This document shows, piece by piece, positions 35,309 to 44,885 of a DNA stretch of 58,140 bases (its first letter is position 1; each line of letters starts with the position of its first letter). The stretch spans positions 1-58,140 of the forward strand of contig JBCCQH010000037.1 of assembly GCA_039024435.1 (NCBI GenBank), in the 5' to 3' direction. Origin of the DNA: JBCCQH01 sp039024435 (GTDB taxonomy: Bacteria; Bacteroidota; Bacteroidia; J057; JADKCL01). The notes beneath the pieces were generated by a model. It did no database searches, was not told the DNA's origin, and saw only the letters and a program-made list of their open reading frames with translations. The position numbers and the translations under genes are program-made.

Positions 35309-36718
35309 ATGGCAGATTATAAGACGCCCGGCATCTACATTGAGGAAGTGAGCTCTCTGCCCCCCTCAGTGGTCTCCGCCGAAACCGCCATTCCCGCCTT
35401 CATCGGTTACACCGAGACCGGCGCCCCCTCTTCCGCCGCGGAAGCCGATCCGGTAAAGATCAGCTCCATGCTGGAATACACCGACACATTTGGTTACGGG
35501 AACGCAGAAGCATTCACCGTGACCCTCGATGCCGATGACAACATCACCGACATCAGCCCGACTTCCGCTCTGTCCGGTTTTACCATGTACTACGCCCTGA
35601 AGCTCTTCTTCGAGAATGGGGGCGCCGATTGCTACATCGTATCGGTGGGTGACTACACGTCCACCATCTCGGATACGGATCTCAAGTCCGGTCTGGACAC
35701 CCTCGAACGCGAGGATGAGCCGACCATGATTCTTTTCCCGGACGCGCCGGCCATCGCCGACCTGGACAGCTATTACAGTGTGTACCAGCAAGCATTGTCC
35801 CAATGTTCCGACATGAAGGATCGGATCACCCTGATCGACACCATGACCTACGGGGACAGCGTGGACACCGGCAATACCGATGCCATCACCGCCATCGACG
35901 ACCTGCGCAACAAGATCGGTACCCAGTACTTGTCTTACGGTGCGGCTTACTACCCCTGGCTGGAGACGATTTATTCTTACAGCTACGAGGACAGCGGCGT
36001 GACCATTTCCCAGGCGACCCGCAACAACTCCCTGACTCCGTACGGTGGAACGCTCGCCGACTACTCAGATACGGCTTTGTCAACCTACGATTCCGGATTT
36101 ACCGCTACAGTGCGCAGCGCTCTGGAAGATGAAGCGGTCACGCTGGCCCCCTCTTCGGCGATCGCCGGAATCTACACCACAGTGGACAATGACCGCGGCG
36201 TCTGGAAGGCCCCCGCGAACATCAGCCTGAACTCGGTCGCCAAGACCACAGTCAAAATCAACGATTCTGACCAGGCCAGCATGAATGTGGACGCTACCAG
36301 CGGCAAATCGGTCAACGCCATCCGCTACTTCTCCGGACAGGGCAATCTGGTTTGGGGAGCCCGTACCCTGGATGGCAACAGCAGTGAGTGGCGCTACGTC
36401 TCCACCCGCCGCTTCTTTGCCTACGTCGAAGATTCCCTGCGCAGTTCCACCCAGTGGGCCGTCTTTCAGCCGAATGACTCCCGGACCTGGGTCGCCCTCA
36501 AGGGCCTGATCCGCAACTTCCTGTCCGATCTCTGGCGGCAAGGCGCCCTGACTGGGGCCAAGGAGGAAGAGGCTTTCTTCGTAAATCTGGGCCAAGGCAG
36601 CACCATGACCCAACAAGACGTACTCGACGGCAAGCTCATCATTGAGATTGGCATGTCGGTGGTCCGTCCGGCGGAATTCATCATCCTCCGCTTCTCTCAC
36701 TATGTCCAAACCACCTAA
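35309..36718 (+). CDS. Contractile tail sheath protein, standard form (469 aa)
   Basis: MADYKTPGIYIEEVSSLPPS at the start and DNDRGVWKAPANISLNSVAK, GQGNLVWGARTL and GMSVVRPAEFIILRFSHY toward the end are diagnostic. Its length is usual for Pvc2/3-type sheath subunits. It is probably the main shaft subunit, with the longer paralogue upstream acting at the baseplate or cap end or interspersed. It lies 28 nt after the long sheath and 13 nt before the tube gene. Confidence 0.93.
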   Translation: MADYKTPGIYIEEVSSLPPSVVSAETAIPAFIGYTETGAPSSAAEADPVKISSMLEYTDTFGYGNAEAFTVTLDADDNITDISPTSALSGFTMYYALKLFFENGGADCYIVSVGDYTSTISDTDLKSGLDTLEREDEPTMILFPDAPAIADLDSYYSVYQQALSQCSDMKDRITLIDTMTYGDSVDTGNTDAITAIDDLRNKIGTQYLSYGAAYYPWLETIYSYSYEDSGVTISQATRNNSLTPYGGTLADYSDTALSTYDSGFTATVRSALEDEAVTLAPSSAIAGIYTTVDNDRGVWKAPANISLNSVAKTTVKINDSDQASMNVDATSGKSVNAIRYFSGQGNLVWGARTLDGNSSEWRYVSTRRFFAYVEDSLRSSTQWAVFQPNDSRTWVALKGLIRNFLSDLWRQGALTGAKEEEAFFVNLGQGSTMTQQDVLDGKLIIEIGMSVVRPAEFIILRFSHYVQTT

Positions 36719-36731
36719 TCTTTGATACAAA

Positions 36732-37166
36732 ATGGCTGAAGCATATCCCATCCCCAGTTTTTCTTTTAAGGTCGACTTCGGCGGGACCACCATGGCCTGC
36801 TCCGCAGTCTCCGGTCTCAGCGTCTCCGTTCAGGAACTGACTTACCGCGACGGTTTCAGTTCTTCACTGAACAAGCAGACCCTGGCCGGTCTTCCGGAAA
36901 ATTCGCAAGTGACCTTGAGGAAAGGTGTCTTCAAGAACGACACACTTTACTACGATTGGTACAATGAGACCACCGGAAGCGAACCTTCCCGCATGAACGT
37001 GACCATCAGTCTGCTGGATGCGGCGGGTGATCCGGTCATGGTTTGGAACCTCAAAAACGCCTGGCCCATGCGGGTCACCAGCCCCGATATGAGTGCTGAC
37101 GGCAACGAGGTTGCCGTAGAGACCATTGAATTGTCCCACGAAGGCATCACCATCTCGAAAGGCTGA
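36732..37166 (+). CDS. Inner tube protein (gp19/Hcp-like, Pvc1 type)
   Basis: 144 aa, the standard size for eCIS tube subunits. MAEAYPIPSFSFKVDFGGTT, then GLSVSVQELTYRDG, LRKGVFKNDTLYYDWYN and WNLKNAWPMRVTSPD follow the conserved tube fold. The KNAWP(M/V)R motif is typical. Hexameric rings of this protein stack into the tube that is driven into the target cell when the sheath contracts. Confidence 0.93.
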   Translation: MAEAYPIPSFSFKVDFGGTTMACSAVSGLSVSVQELTYRDGFSSSLNKQTLAGLPENSQVTLRKGVFKNDTLYYDWYNETTGSEPSRMNVTISLLDAAGDPVMVWNLKNAWPMRVTSPDMSADGNEVAVETIELSHEGITISKG

Positions 37167-37171
37167 TTTTT

Positions 37172-37636
37172 ATGGGCTACACGCTGGATGGATATTATCC
37201 CCCCACTGGGTTCTCTTTCATCGTCTACTTCGATGGGGTCTCGTCCAATGTTTTCGACGTGCGCTTCCAGGAAGTATCGACCATCGCGGCCGAGATCGAG
37301 GTGGAACCCTTGCGGGTCGGCGGCGACGCGCGCACCTTCTACAAGCCGGTCGCGCGTCGCTACCCACCGCTGATCCTCCGGCGGGGGCTGCTGTCTTACT
37401 CCGGCTTGTACGACTGGTTTGAACGCGCGATTGAGGACTACGACATCGATCCGGTGACCGTCACGGTGTGCCTGCTCGATGCGGGTCTTCTTCCGGTTGC
37501 CGTCTGGGTCTTCAATGAAGCCTGGCCGACCCGCTGGGAAGTCTCGGGACTGAATGCGGAAAACGCGCAGATTGTGGCCGAGTCCATCACCTTGGTCTAC
37601 AGCAACTTTACCCGTTACGACGGAATTCCCTTTTAA
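37172..37636 (+). CDS. Second tube protein / tube initiator (Pvc5-like)
   Basis: 154 aa with the same fold as the preceding gene: GYTLDGYYPPTGFSFIVYFD, then FQEVSTIAAEIEVEPLRVGG, LRRGLLSYSGLYDWFE and FNEAWPTRWEVSGLNAE. The divergence and its place directly before the hub genes suggest the Pvc5-type subunit that forms the first ring joining the tube to the spike hub. It starts 5 nt after the main tube gene. Confidence 0.88.
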   Translation: MGYTLDGYYPPTGFSFIVYFDGVSSNVFDVRFQEVSTIAAEIEVEPLRVGGDARTFYKPVARRYPPLILRRGLLSYSGLYDWFERAIEDYDIDPVTVTVCLLDAGLLPVAVWVFNEAWPTRWEVSGLNAENAQIVAESITLVYSNFTRYDGIPF

Positions 37637-37647
37637 ACCTTTCGTGC

Positions 37648-37830
37648 ATGCCCATCGAAATCCGTGAACTGACGATTAAAACCACCCTGGTGGACCGACC
37701 CGATCCCGCACCCGCGTCGGCTCCGCCTCCGTTCTTCACGAGCGTCCCTCCGCCCGTCAATGAAGAAAAGATTATCCGCGCCTGTACCGAACGCATCCTA
37801 CAGATCATCCAGGACAACCAGGAAAGATGA
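37648..37830 (+). CDS. DUF5908-family small eCIS protein (Pvc6-like, 60 aa)
   Basis: MPIEIRELTIKTTLVDRPD is the DUF5908 N-terminal signature, followed by a Pro-rich linker (PAPASAPPPFFTSVPPPV) and a C-terminal amphipathic helix. Its stop overlaps the start of the LysM gene (ATGA). These very short proteins occur in this position in many eCIS clusters; a small assembly role near the tube-hub junction is likely but not proven. Confidence 0.85.
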   Translation: MPIEIRELTIKTTLVDRPDPAPASAPPPFFTSVPPPVNEEKIIRACTERILQIIQDNQER

Positions 37831-38510
37831 GCAGTTTATCCTCCGGCGAATTGGAACAGCTTGTAATCACGAGCTACGCGGACGAAGATTACCGTTCGCA
37901 ACTGGGTGAATACACCACACTGGTCAATCCGGGCTCATTCCGGCAGCAGTACAAGGTGGACTTCGACACCCGGCAGCCCATCGGGGCTTCCTCCGCTGAC
38001 CTCCGGTTCAAAGGCATCCAAAGTCCGGTCCTGGATCTGCAACTGCTTTTCGATGCGACGGGCGCCATCGGTGGGATCAAAGATCCAGTGGTGGATCAAG
38101 TGGAAGAGTTCCGCCAAGTGGCCATGGGCTACGAAGGCGACATCCACCGGACACCTTACCTCAAGATTGCCTGGGGGGCGCTTCTGTTCAAGGGAGTGGT
38201 CCTCAGCATCAACGTGAACTACGTCCTCTTTCGGCCGGATGGCACGCCGGTTCGGGCGGTGGCCGACTGCATGTTTCAGCAGTCGGTGCCGGAAGAGACC
38301 CGGGCCAAAGAGGAAAACAACAACAGTCCCGACATGACCCACGTGCGCGAGGTGCGTGAAGGCGATACCCTCGTGGGCATGACCTACGGGATCTACGGGG
38401 ATACGAAGTACTACCCCCAGATCGCGGCGATCAACAATCTGAAAAGCTTCCGGGACCTTACGCCCGGTGACCGACTTATCTTTCCGCCCATTGACGATAC
38501 CAGCGCATGA
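37827..38510 (+). CDS. LysM-domain hub/baseplate protein (Pvc7-like)
   Basis: 227 aa. The N-terminal ~160 residues match the gp53/tail-hub type (VNPGSFRQQYKVDFDTRQP, LDLQLLFDATGAIGG). The C-terminus is a LysM domain (REVREGDTLVGMTYGIYGD, AAINNLKSFRDLTPGDRL). In eCIS this protein wraps the spike hub and links it to the baseplate wedges; the LysM fold here is structural rather than peptidoglycan-binding. It overlaps the VgrG-like gene by 4 nt (ATGA). Confidence 0.92.
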   Translation: MSSLSSGELEQLVITSYADEDYRSQLGEYTTLVNPGSFRQQYKVDFDTRQPIGASSADLRFKGIQSPVLDLQLLFDATGAIGGIKDPVVDQVEEFRQVAMGYEGDIHRTPYLKIAWGALLFKGVVLSINVNYVLFRPDGTPVRAVADCMFQQSVPEETRAKEENNNSPDMTHVREVREGDTLVGMTYGIYGDTKYYPQIAAINNLKSFRDLTPGDRLIFPPIDDTSA

Positions 38511-40459
38511 GTCTCCGCTACGGCATCTCCATCGACGGCACCGCGATTCCGCAGAGCTACGAACTGCTTTCGGCCCGGGTGTACAAGGGAACCAATCGGA
38601 TCCCATTTGCCCGGATTGAATTGCGCGACGGCAATCCGGCGATGGCCGATTTTCCGGTGAGTGGGGGAGATCTCTTTCTTCCGGGAAACGCCCTGGTGGT
38701 GACGGCGGGCCGTTCCGAAACCGATGAGCAGATTTTCAGTGGGGTCATCGTGCGCCACAGCATCAAAATGAGCATTTCCGGGGCCTCGATCCTGCGGATC
38801 GAAGCCCGAGATCTGGCCCACAAGCTGATTTACAGCCGCAAAAACGGGACGTGGTACGAAACGACCGACAGCGCGGTGTTCAGCGATCTGATTAACAATG
38901 CGGGCCTCACGCCCGGGACCATCGACACGACCAGTGTGACCTATCCCGAGCTGTATCAACTCAACAGTTCCGACTGGGACTTCCTGCTCACCCGGGCCGA
39001 AGCCAATGCCCGTTTGGTGATCGTGAACGACGGTGAGGTTTCCGTGACCGCCCCTGACCTGACGGGTACGCCGGAGAAAACCTACACCTACGGGCGCAAC
39101 ATCTACCGCTTGGAACTCGGCATGGACGCCCGCAATCAGGTGGCGTCGACCCAGGCCTGGGCCTGGGATCCGGTCACCCAGGCGTTGATTTCCTCCGAAG
39201 TGGGGGCCGAGCCCACCACGCTGAATACCCAGGGGGATCTGGATGGTCCCGACCTGGCGGGGCGCATGGGATTTGGGACTTCGGTGTTGCAACACACCGG
39301 GGCTTTGCTGGAACCGGAACTGCAAGCCTGGGCCGACGGTGCGGTATACCGCAGTCGCTTGGCGCGGATTCAGGGGAAAGTGACCATGGAAGGGGACAGC
39401 AGCCTGTTGCCGGGGACCGTGATCGGCCTGGCCGGGGTCGGTCTCCGTTTCAATGGCAATGCTTTTGTGTCGGCGGTGACCCACGTGATCCAGGAAGGGG
39501 ACTGGATGTCGGAAGTCGAGGTGGGGCTGGACCAGAAGCAATCGCAAAACCGCGAGGCGGTTTCTGAGCCGGCGGCGGGGGGACTTTTGCCCGGGGTCGA
39601 TGGATTGCAGACCGGCGTAGTGCTGGCTTTGGCGGGGGATCCGCAGAGCGATTTTCGCATCCGCATCCGCTTACCCATCCTGCAAGATGCCACCGATACC
39701 GGTATCTGGGCCCGGATGGCGACCTTTTATGCGGGAGTCGGGCGGGGCAATGCGGTCTTTCCCGAGATCGGGGACGAAGTGCTGGTAGGCTTTTTGCAGG
39801 ACGATCCCCGGCAGCCGGTGATCTTGGGGGCTTTGTTCAGCCAGGCAAATGCGCCGGTGGTGGCCGAGCTGACCGACGAAAATCCGCAAAAGACGTTTAC
39901 CACGGTCGCCGGCATGCAACTGCTCTTCGATGAGCAGGAGCAAGCCTGTACGATCACGACGCCTACGGGGAACCAGCTTTCTTTGACCGAATCGCTCAAA
40001 GCGGAAACGGACGGAAGCGCCAGCGCCAGCGACCCCGCGCAACTGGCGAAGAAGGGCATCTTTCTGCAAGACCAGCACCAGAATGCGATCACCCTGAATG
40101 GAGATGGCATCTTGTTGCAGGACAAATTTGGGAACCAAATCGCCCTCACTGAGGAAGGCATTCGCTTGACCAGTGTAGCGGACGGTATCCTGGAAGCGGA
40201 GGGCGAGGGTACGGTCAGTTTCAAGGGCGCCTTGCAGGTGACATCCGAAAAAGACCTGGGCCTCCAAGCTACCGGCAACCTGGACGCTGTCGGCAATTCG
40301 GCGGCTTCTGTGACCAGCGGGAGTGACGCATTGGAAGTGGGAGGAGGAGCGGCCAGCCTCAATTCCAGCGGCACTGCGACCGTGAACGGAGACCTGGGGG
40401 CCGAGCTTACCTCCGGTGCCACCCTCACCATCAATGGAAAAATGGTCAACATCAACTGA
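38507..40459 (+). CDS. VgrG-like central spike protein (Pvc8)
   Basis: 650 aa. Residues 1-~340 correspond to the gp27-like hub (RLELGMDARNQVASTQAWAW, HTGALLEPELQAWADG). Residues ~365-445 form the gp5-like OB fold (FRIRIRLPILQ, FPEIGDEVLVGFLQDDPRQP, VILGALF), followed by a Gly/Ser/Ala-rich beta-helix needle ending INGKMVNIN. It trimerises to form the spike at the tip of the tube. There is no extra C-terminal enzymatic domain. Confidence 0.94.
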   Translation: MSLRYGISIDGTAIPQSYELLSARVYKGTNRIPFARIELRDGNPAMADFPVSGGDLFLPGNALVVTAGRSETDEQIFSGVIVRHSIKMSISGASILRIEARDLAHKLIYSRKNGTWYETTDSAVFSDLINNAGLTPGTIDTTSVTYPELYQLNSSDWDFLLTRAEANARLVIVNDGEVSVTAPDLTGTPEKTYTYGRNIYRLELGMDARNQVASTQAWAWDPVTQALISSEVGAEPTTLNTQGDLDGPDLAGRMGFGTSVLQHTGALLEPELQAWADGAVYRSRLARIQGKVTMEGDSSLLPGTVIGLAGVGLRFNGNAFVSAVTHVIQEGDWMSEVEVGLDQKQSQNREAVSEPAAGGLLPGVDGLQTGVVLALAGDPQSDFRIRIRLPILQDATDTGIWARMATFYAGVGRGNAVFPEIGDEVLVGFLQDDPRQPVILGALFSQANAPVVAELTDENPQKTFTTVAGMQLLFDEQEQACTITTPTGNQLSLTESLKAETDGSASASDPAQLAKKGIFLQDQHQNAITLNGDGILLQDKFGNQIALTEEGIRLTSVADGILEAEGEGTVSFKGALQVTSEKDLGLQATGNLDAVGNSAASVTSGSDALEVGGGAASLNSSGTATVNGDLGAELTSGATLTINGKMVNIN

Positions 40460-40465
40460 ATCGCC

Positions 40466-40762
40466 ATGCCATTTGCAGCAAGAATGAACGATGATCACGT
40501 CTGCCCGCTGGTAGATCCGGCCAGTGGTACGCCACACAAGGGAGGCGCGATTCTGGGACCGAGCATTCCGACGGTGAAGATCGGCGGACAATTCGCCGCC
40601 GTCCTGGGGGACACGTGTGCCTGCAATGCCGCCCCGCCGGACACCATCGCCGCGGGATCCGCCACGGTGTTCATTGGGGGAAAACCCGCCGCCCGCATGG
40701 GAGACATGACCGCCCACGGGGGCACGATCACCGCTGGAGAAATGACCGTCAACATCGGATAG
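40466..40762 (+). CDS. PAAR-repeat spike tip protein (Pvc10-like)
   Basis: 98 aa with PAAR-type content: MPFAARMNDDHVCPLVDPAS, GGAILGPSIPTVKIGGQFAA and GKPAARMGDMTAHGG. Conserved His/Cys residues probably hold one metal ion. It forms the sharp cone on the VgrG needle that pierces the target membrane. No C-terminal toxin extension, so it is purely structural. Confidence 0.94.
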   Translation: MPFAARMNDDHVCPLVDPASGTPHKGGAILGPSIPTVKIGGQFAAVLGDTCACNAAPPDTIAAGSATVFIGGKPAARMGDMTAHGGTITAGEMTVNIG

Positions 40763-40766
40763 CAAT

Positions 40767-41177
40767 ATGGCCAACCAAGTCAATACCGAAGAAGCGTTCC
40801 TGGGCACCGGCTGGGCCTTTCCGCCTTGCTTTGACGCCGGGAGTGAGACCGTTTCCGCGCAGGACGACATCGATCAGAGTCTGCGGTTGATCATCTTTAC
40901 CCACCTGGGGGAGCGGATGATGAACCAGGAGTTTGGTTGCAAGCTGGGGACCTACCGCTTCGCGCCGATGAACCAGACAAATATCACCCTGATGCAAGAC
41001 GCCATTCGCTCGGCCATCGTGCAGTGGGAACCGCGCATCACCCTCAATTCGGTGGAGGTCGATACGACCGAAGCGGTGGACGGCAAGCTTATGCTTTCGC
41101 TCGACTACACCGTCCGCATCACCAACTCCCGTTCAAACCTCGTGTATCCCTATTATCTCAACGAAGCCAATCTGTAA
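40767..41177 (+). CDS. Baseplate wedge protein, GPW/gp25 family (Pvc9-like)
   Basis: 136 aa. The gp25 signature is clear: GWAFPPCFD, VSAQDDIDQSLRLIIFTHLG, ERMMNQEFGCKLGTYRFAPM and EPRITLNSVEVDT. It nucleates sheath assembly at the baseplate. Its TAA stop is followed immediately by the GTG start of the baseplate J gene, so translation is probably coupled by re-initiation. Confidence 0.94.
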   Translation: MANQVNTEEAFLGTGWAFPPCFDAGSETVSAQDDIDQSLRLIIFTHLGERMMNQEFGCKLGTYRFAPMNQTNITLMQDAIRSAIVQWEPRITLNSVEVDTTEAVDGKLMLSLDYTVRITNSRSNLVYPYYLNEANL

Positions 41178-44100
41178 GTGGAAACCCGCAAAACGATATC
41201 GAATTACCTGCGCAAGGGGACTTCCCAGGGATACCGGCAACCGGCGGCCCTGGATGCTGATTACGTCAAGATTGAGGAACGTTCCACCCAGGATTTCCTC
41301 AACTATGCAGTCGAGCACAGCAGTCTGCTCAACTATTTCAATCAGCAGGGCGAGGTTGTCTCCGGCCGCTGGAAGCAGTTCTTCGAGCAGGACATCTGCA
41401 TCCTGCTCGCGGAGTTCATCGTGTTTGACGGTGCGCAGACCATTTCCCTGGGTTCCACCGAATACAGTGATCTGAGCTTCACGCTCGAGCAAATGACGAC
41501 CGAGGAAGAGGCCGACATCCGCAACAACGTGACCACCGGCAGCGATCTGCCCGAATCCTTGCAGAATCCCCCGGATGGGTATACGGTAGAAAGCCTGCTG
41601 GACATGGCCGAGGAATACAACCGGGTAAACAACCTTATTCTGCTGGTTTCCGCGGACATCAATCAGAATTCGGAAGCCTCGGAGTTTCCAGATTTCAAGG
41701 ATGAGCTTTACAATCTGGAGCAGAATTATGAACGGGACAGTGCCGGGAGCGATCTGGCCTATCCCTACCTTCTGGAAACCCGTTACATCCGCCGGATCGC
41801 GGAAGACTATCTGGAACAAACGCTGAACGGGGCCGCGCAGCACAACCCGCAAGTGGCGCTTTTCATTGCTTTCCTCAAGCTGATGGGGGAGGCGAACAAC
41901 GATCTGAACGCCCTGCGCGATCAGCACTTTGATTTTTACCTCCGCGACGTACTGCGGCTTTCGGAAAATGGCGCGGAGCCGGACTCCACGGTGGTCCGCA
42001 TCGCGGCCAAAGACAGCGGAGATGCTTACTTGCTGGCCTCGGGTACAGGGTTGGATGCGGGCAAAGACGAGGCCGGCACCGCCCGCAACTACTACACCGA
42101 CGAGGAAATTACCTTGACCGCAGCGACCCTGAGCGATTACCGCTCGATCCGGGTGGACCGGGATGAGCGGTCGGACGGCAGTCTGCATGGCTTGCGCATG
42201 CTTGCCGAATCCGGTTTGAGCTTGCCCGATGAGGAAGGGATTGCGCCCTTCGGGCAGATCCCCGAGGACCACTACGGGATCGACAATGCGCTGGGATTTG
42301 CGATTTCTAGCCCGTTGCTCGTACTTCAAGGGGGGGAACGGGAGATCGGTTTGACGTTTATGCTCAGCCCCGACTTTTGGTCGACATTTGAAGAGCGGAT
42401 GGCGGGACTGGATCCGGCGGGTTTCCTTGCCGGTGCCTTCACCGCTAAGATTACCACGGCCGATGGCTGGCTTGATCTACCTTACACCGTCAGCTACGAC
42501 AACTTATCCCCCGACCCAACCAATCCGCTGGCATTCTTTTTCTTGTCGTTCCAATTGTCGACCGGTGACCCCGCCATTGTGGCGGGCATCACGGAGAGTG
42601 ATGCCGGCACCTACGACACCGAGCAGCCCATCCTGGAGTTGCGTCTGACCAGCAGCTCGGCTTACCGCGATGCTTGGTTTTTTCTGCATGATCTCAAAGT
42701 AAATAGCGTAACGCTTTCCGTTTCCGCTAGTGGTCTGACCGATCTGGAACTGCAAAACGATTTGGGCAGCATTGACATTGGCAAGGATTTCCTGCCCTTT
42801 GGGGCGGCACCCGGCACCGGAGCCAATCTCTACATAAGCTGTCCCGAAGCCCTGGGCAAACCGCTCAACGACCTAAAATTTAACCTGGAATGGAAGGACC
42901 AGCCGGAGGACTTCGGAGTGCTCTACGAAAACTACATTTCGGTGGACGACCAGCTCACCAATGAGGCCAACAGTGCATCAACCAATCCGGCCGATGTCCT
43001 CAGTTACTCGGTCGTCACCGGAGAGTCCGATCCGCCGGAAGATGTGTTTCTGGCCCAGGTGGACCTCCTGGACGGGGGCACCTGGGAATCCCTCTCCGAC
43101 ACCGATCTGAAACTCTTCGGGGACATGTCGATTGTCAGCGTCAATGACCTGCCCAGCAGCCGCAAGGCCACCTTTACCTCCCCCGGCACCTACCAGCCGG
43201 GCGCCAAAGAAGGGTTTATTCGCCTACAACTGAGTGGTCCGGAGGAAGCCTTTGGCCACGCCTGGTACGCGGAGAACCACCCGGAGATCGTAGCCCACAA
43301 TTCCACCCAGGATGCTTACACCGAGGCCAATGCCTCCATCGCCGAAGCGAATTCCAACCTGGCCGCGGAAGATCAAATCGCCTACTACACCGTACAGTCC
43401 AAGGTCGACGTCCCGTCGGCGCCCTACCAGCCTACTTTGAGCCAGATTAGCCTTGACTACACGTCCTTGGTGTCAATTGACTTGACGGAGGGTTCGGACT
43501 ACGAGTCCTGGTTCCAGTTGCACCCCTTTGGGATCATGGAAATCGAGGGAGAGGAAGGCGAACTGTCGCCGATCCCCCAGTACGAGGAGGATGGTTATTT
43601 CTACATCGGGCTGTCGGGCTTCACGCCGCCACAATCGGTCAGTCTGTACCTGCGGATGAAAGCCCCGGCAACCGGGGATACCGGCAGCGTAACCTGGAGT
43701 GGCCTGGCCGGCGATACCTGGGTGGAACTGACCTTGCAGAAAGACGAAACCGAGGGGATGTGCCACAACGGGATCATCACCCTGGAGCTTCCCGATACCC
43801 TGACCGAGGACCACCACGTGTTGCCTTCGGGACAGCACTGGATTCGGGCCAGTGTGAGCGAGTCGGTGGAAAATTTTCCCTGCATCACGCGCATCTTCCC
43901 CAATGCCGTACGGGCCACGTTTGAATCCCGTGATTCCGCCCACCTGCTGGACGGACTCGCGGCGGGCAGGATTACCGGCCTGACCGAACGCCTGCCGGAG
44001 GTCGACTCGGTGGAACAGCCCTACACAACAAATGGGGGCAAGCCCGCCGAGGAGGACGACGCTTTCCGCCTGCGGGTGGTCGAGCGCCTGCGCCACAAGG

Positions 44101-44876
44101 GGCGGGCGGTGTCTCCCTGGGACTACGAGCGGCTGGTCCTGGAAGCATTTCCCGCCATCCGCAAAGCCAAGTGCATTGTGCCTTCTCGCGAGTCCTACGT
44201 ACCGGATGCGGGTTCGGTCTACCTGGTGGTGGTTCCTCGTCTGGGCGAGGAGGACTCGGTACAGATGCTGCCACCGCGGGCCAGCTCCGACCAGTTGCGC
44301 GACATCAGCAGCTACCTCGGGGGGCTGACTTCGCCCTTCGTATCTCTTCAGGTGATCCGTCCCTCCGAAGTCAATGTTCAGGTGGTGTGTACGGTCGCCC
44401 TCAGCGAGGGCCTGGACCGGGCCATTTACACCCGCAAGTTGAACGCGGAACTACAAGCTTACATCTACCAGTGGATGTTTGAAGGGGAGGATCTACCGCT
44501 GGGCAGCACCATCGAGAATTCCCTCATGGTGAACCACTTGCTCACGCTCGACTACGTGGACTATGTGACCGAGTTGGGGTTTCGGCAGAGCAGCCGCCTC
44601 AAGGAAATTGATTTGGCGGACAGCCCAGAAATCGATCTGGAACCGCCAAATGTCTACACCATCTGGACCAGCGTAGAGGAGCACGACATCACGATGGACG
44701 AAGACGCAGTCCGGTCCGGGATCGATCACCTGACCATCGAAGGGACCTTTATCATCGGGGGAGAAGCCGAATCTAGTCTGGGTGTCGGATTCTGGATCAT
44801 TGGCGAATCGTTCAAGGTTTGGGACAGCGCAGAAGAAGCCGAGGTGGACCGCATCCAGTACATGATCATCAAATAA
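41178..44876 (+). CDS. Baseplate J/gp47-type protein (Pvc11-like, 1232 aa)
   Basis: The GTG start abuts the previous stop (TAAGTG). The baseplate J core is in the C-terminal third: PYTTNGGKPAEEDDAFRLRV, VERLRHKGRAVSPWDYERLV and AFPAIRKAKCIVPS, followed by the wedge dimer region ending near MVNHLLTLDYVDYVTEL. The N-terminal two thirds consist of eCIS-type additions. The protein forms the wedges that trigger sheath contraction. Family members in eCIS are commonly around this size. Confidence 0.92.
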   Translation: METRKTISNYLRKGTSQGYRQPAALDADYVKIEERSTQDFLNYAVEHSSLLNYFNQQGEVVSGRWKQFFEQDICILLAEFIVFDGAQTISLGSTEYSDLSFTLEQMTTEEEADIRNNVTTGSDLPESLQNPPDGYTVESLLDMAEEYNRVNNLILLVSADINQNSEASEFPDFKDELYNLEQNYERDSAGSDLAYPYLLETRYIRRIAEDYLEQTLNGAAQHNPQVALFIAFLKLMGEANNDLNALRDQHFDFYLRDVLRLSENGAEPDSTVVRIAAKDSGDAYLLASGTGLDAGKDEAGTARNYYTDEEITLTAATLSDYRSIRVDRDERSDGSLHGLRMLAESGLSLPDEEGIAPFGQIPEDHYGIDNALGFAISSPLLVLQGGEREIGLTFMLSPDFWSTFEERMAGLDPAGFLAGAFTAKITTADGWLDLPYTVSYDNLSPDPTNPLAFFFLSFQLSTGDPAIVAGITESDAGTYDTEQPILELRLTSSSAYRDAWFFLHDLKVNSVTLSVSASGLTDLELQNDLGSIDIGKDFLPFGAAPGTGANLYISCPEALGKPLNDLKFNLEWKDQPEDFGVLYENYISVDDQLTNEANSASTNPADVLSYSVVTGESDPPEDVFLAQVDLLDGGTWESLSDTDLKLFGDMSIVSVNDLPSSRKATFTSPGTYQPGAKEGFIRLQLSGPEEAFGHAWYAENHPEIVAHNSTQDAYTEANASIAEANSNLAAEDQIAYYTVQSKVDVPSAPYQPTLSQISLDYTSLVSIDLTEGSDYESWFQLHPFGIMEIEGEEGELSPIPQYEEDGYFYIGLSGFTPPQSVSLYLRMKAPATGDTGSVTWSGLAGDTWVELTLQKDETEGMCHNGIITLELPDTLTEDHHVLPSGQHWIRASVSESVENFPCITRIFPNAVRATFESRDSAHLLDGLAAGRITGLTERLPEVDSVEQPYTTNGGKPAEEDDAFRLRVVERLRHKGRAVSPWDYERLVLEAFPAIRKAKCIVPSRESYVPDAGSVYLVVVPRLGEEDSVQMLPPRASSDQLRDISSYLGGLTSPFVSLQVIRPSEVNVQVVCTVALSEGLDRAIYTRKLNAELQAYIYQWMFEGEDLPLGSTIENSLMVNHLLTLDYVDYVTELGFRQSSRLKEIDLADSPEIDLEPPNVYTIWTSVEEHDITMDEDAVRSGIDHLTIEGTFIIGGEAESSLGVGFWIIGESFKVWDSAEEAEVDRIQYMIIK

Positions 44877-44885
44877 CAATTCGCA

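Noticed and set aside
38340..38510. LysM domain considered as a peptidoglycan hydrolase module
   Set aside because: Its fusion to a hub-type N-terminal domain and its place before the VgrG-like gene identify it as the structural Pvc7-like protein.
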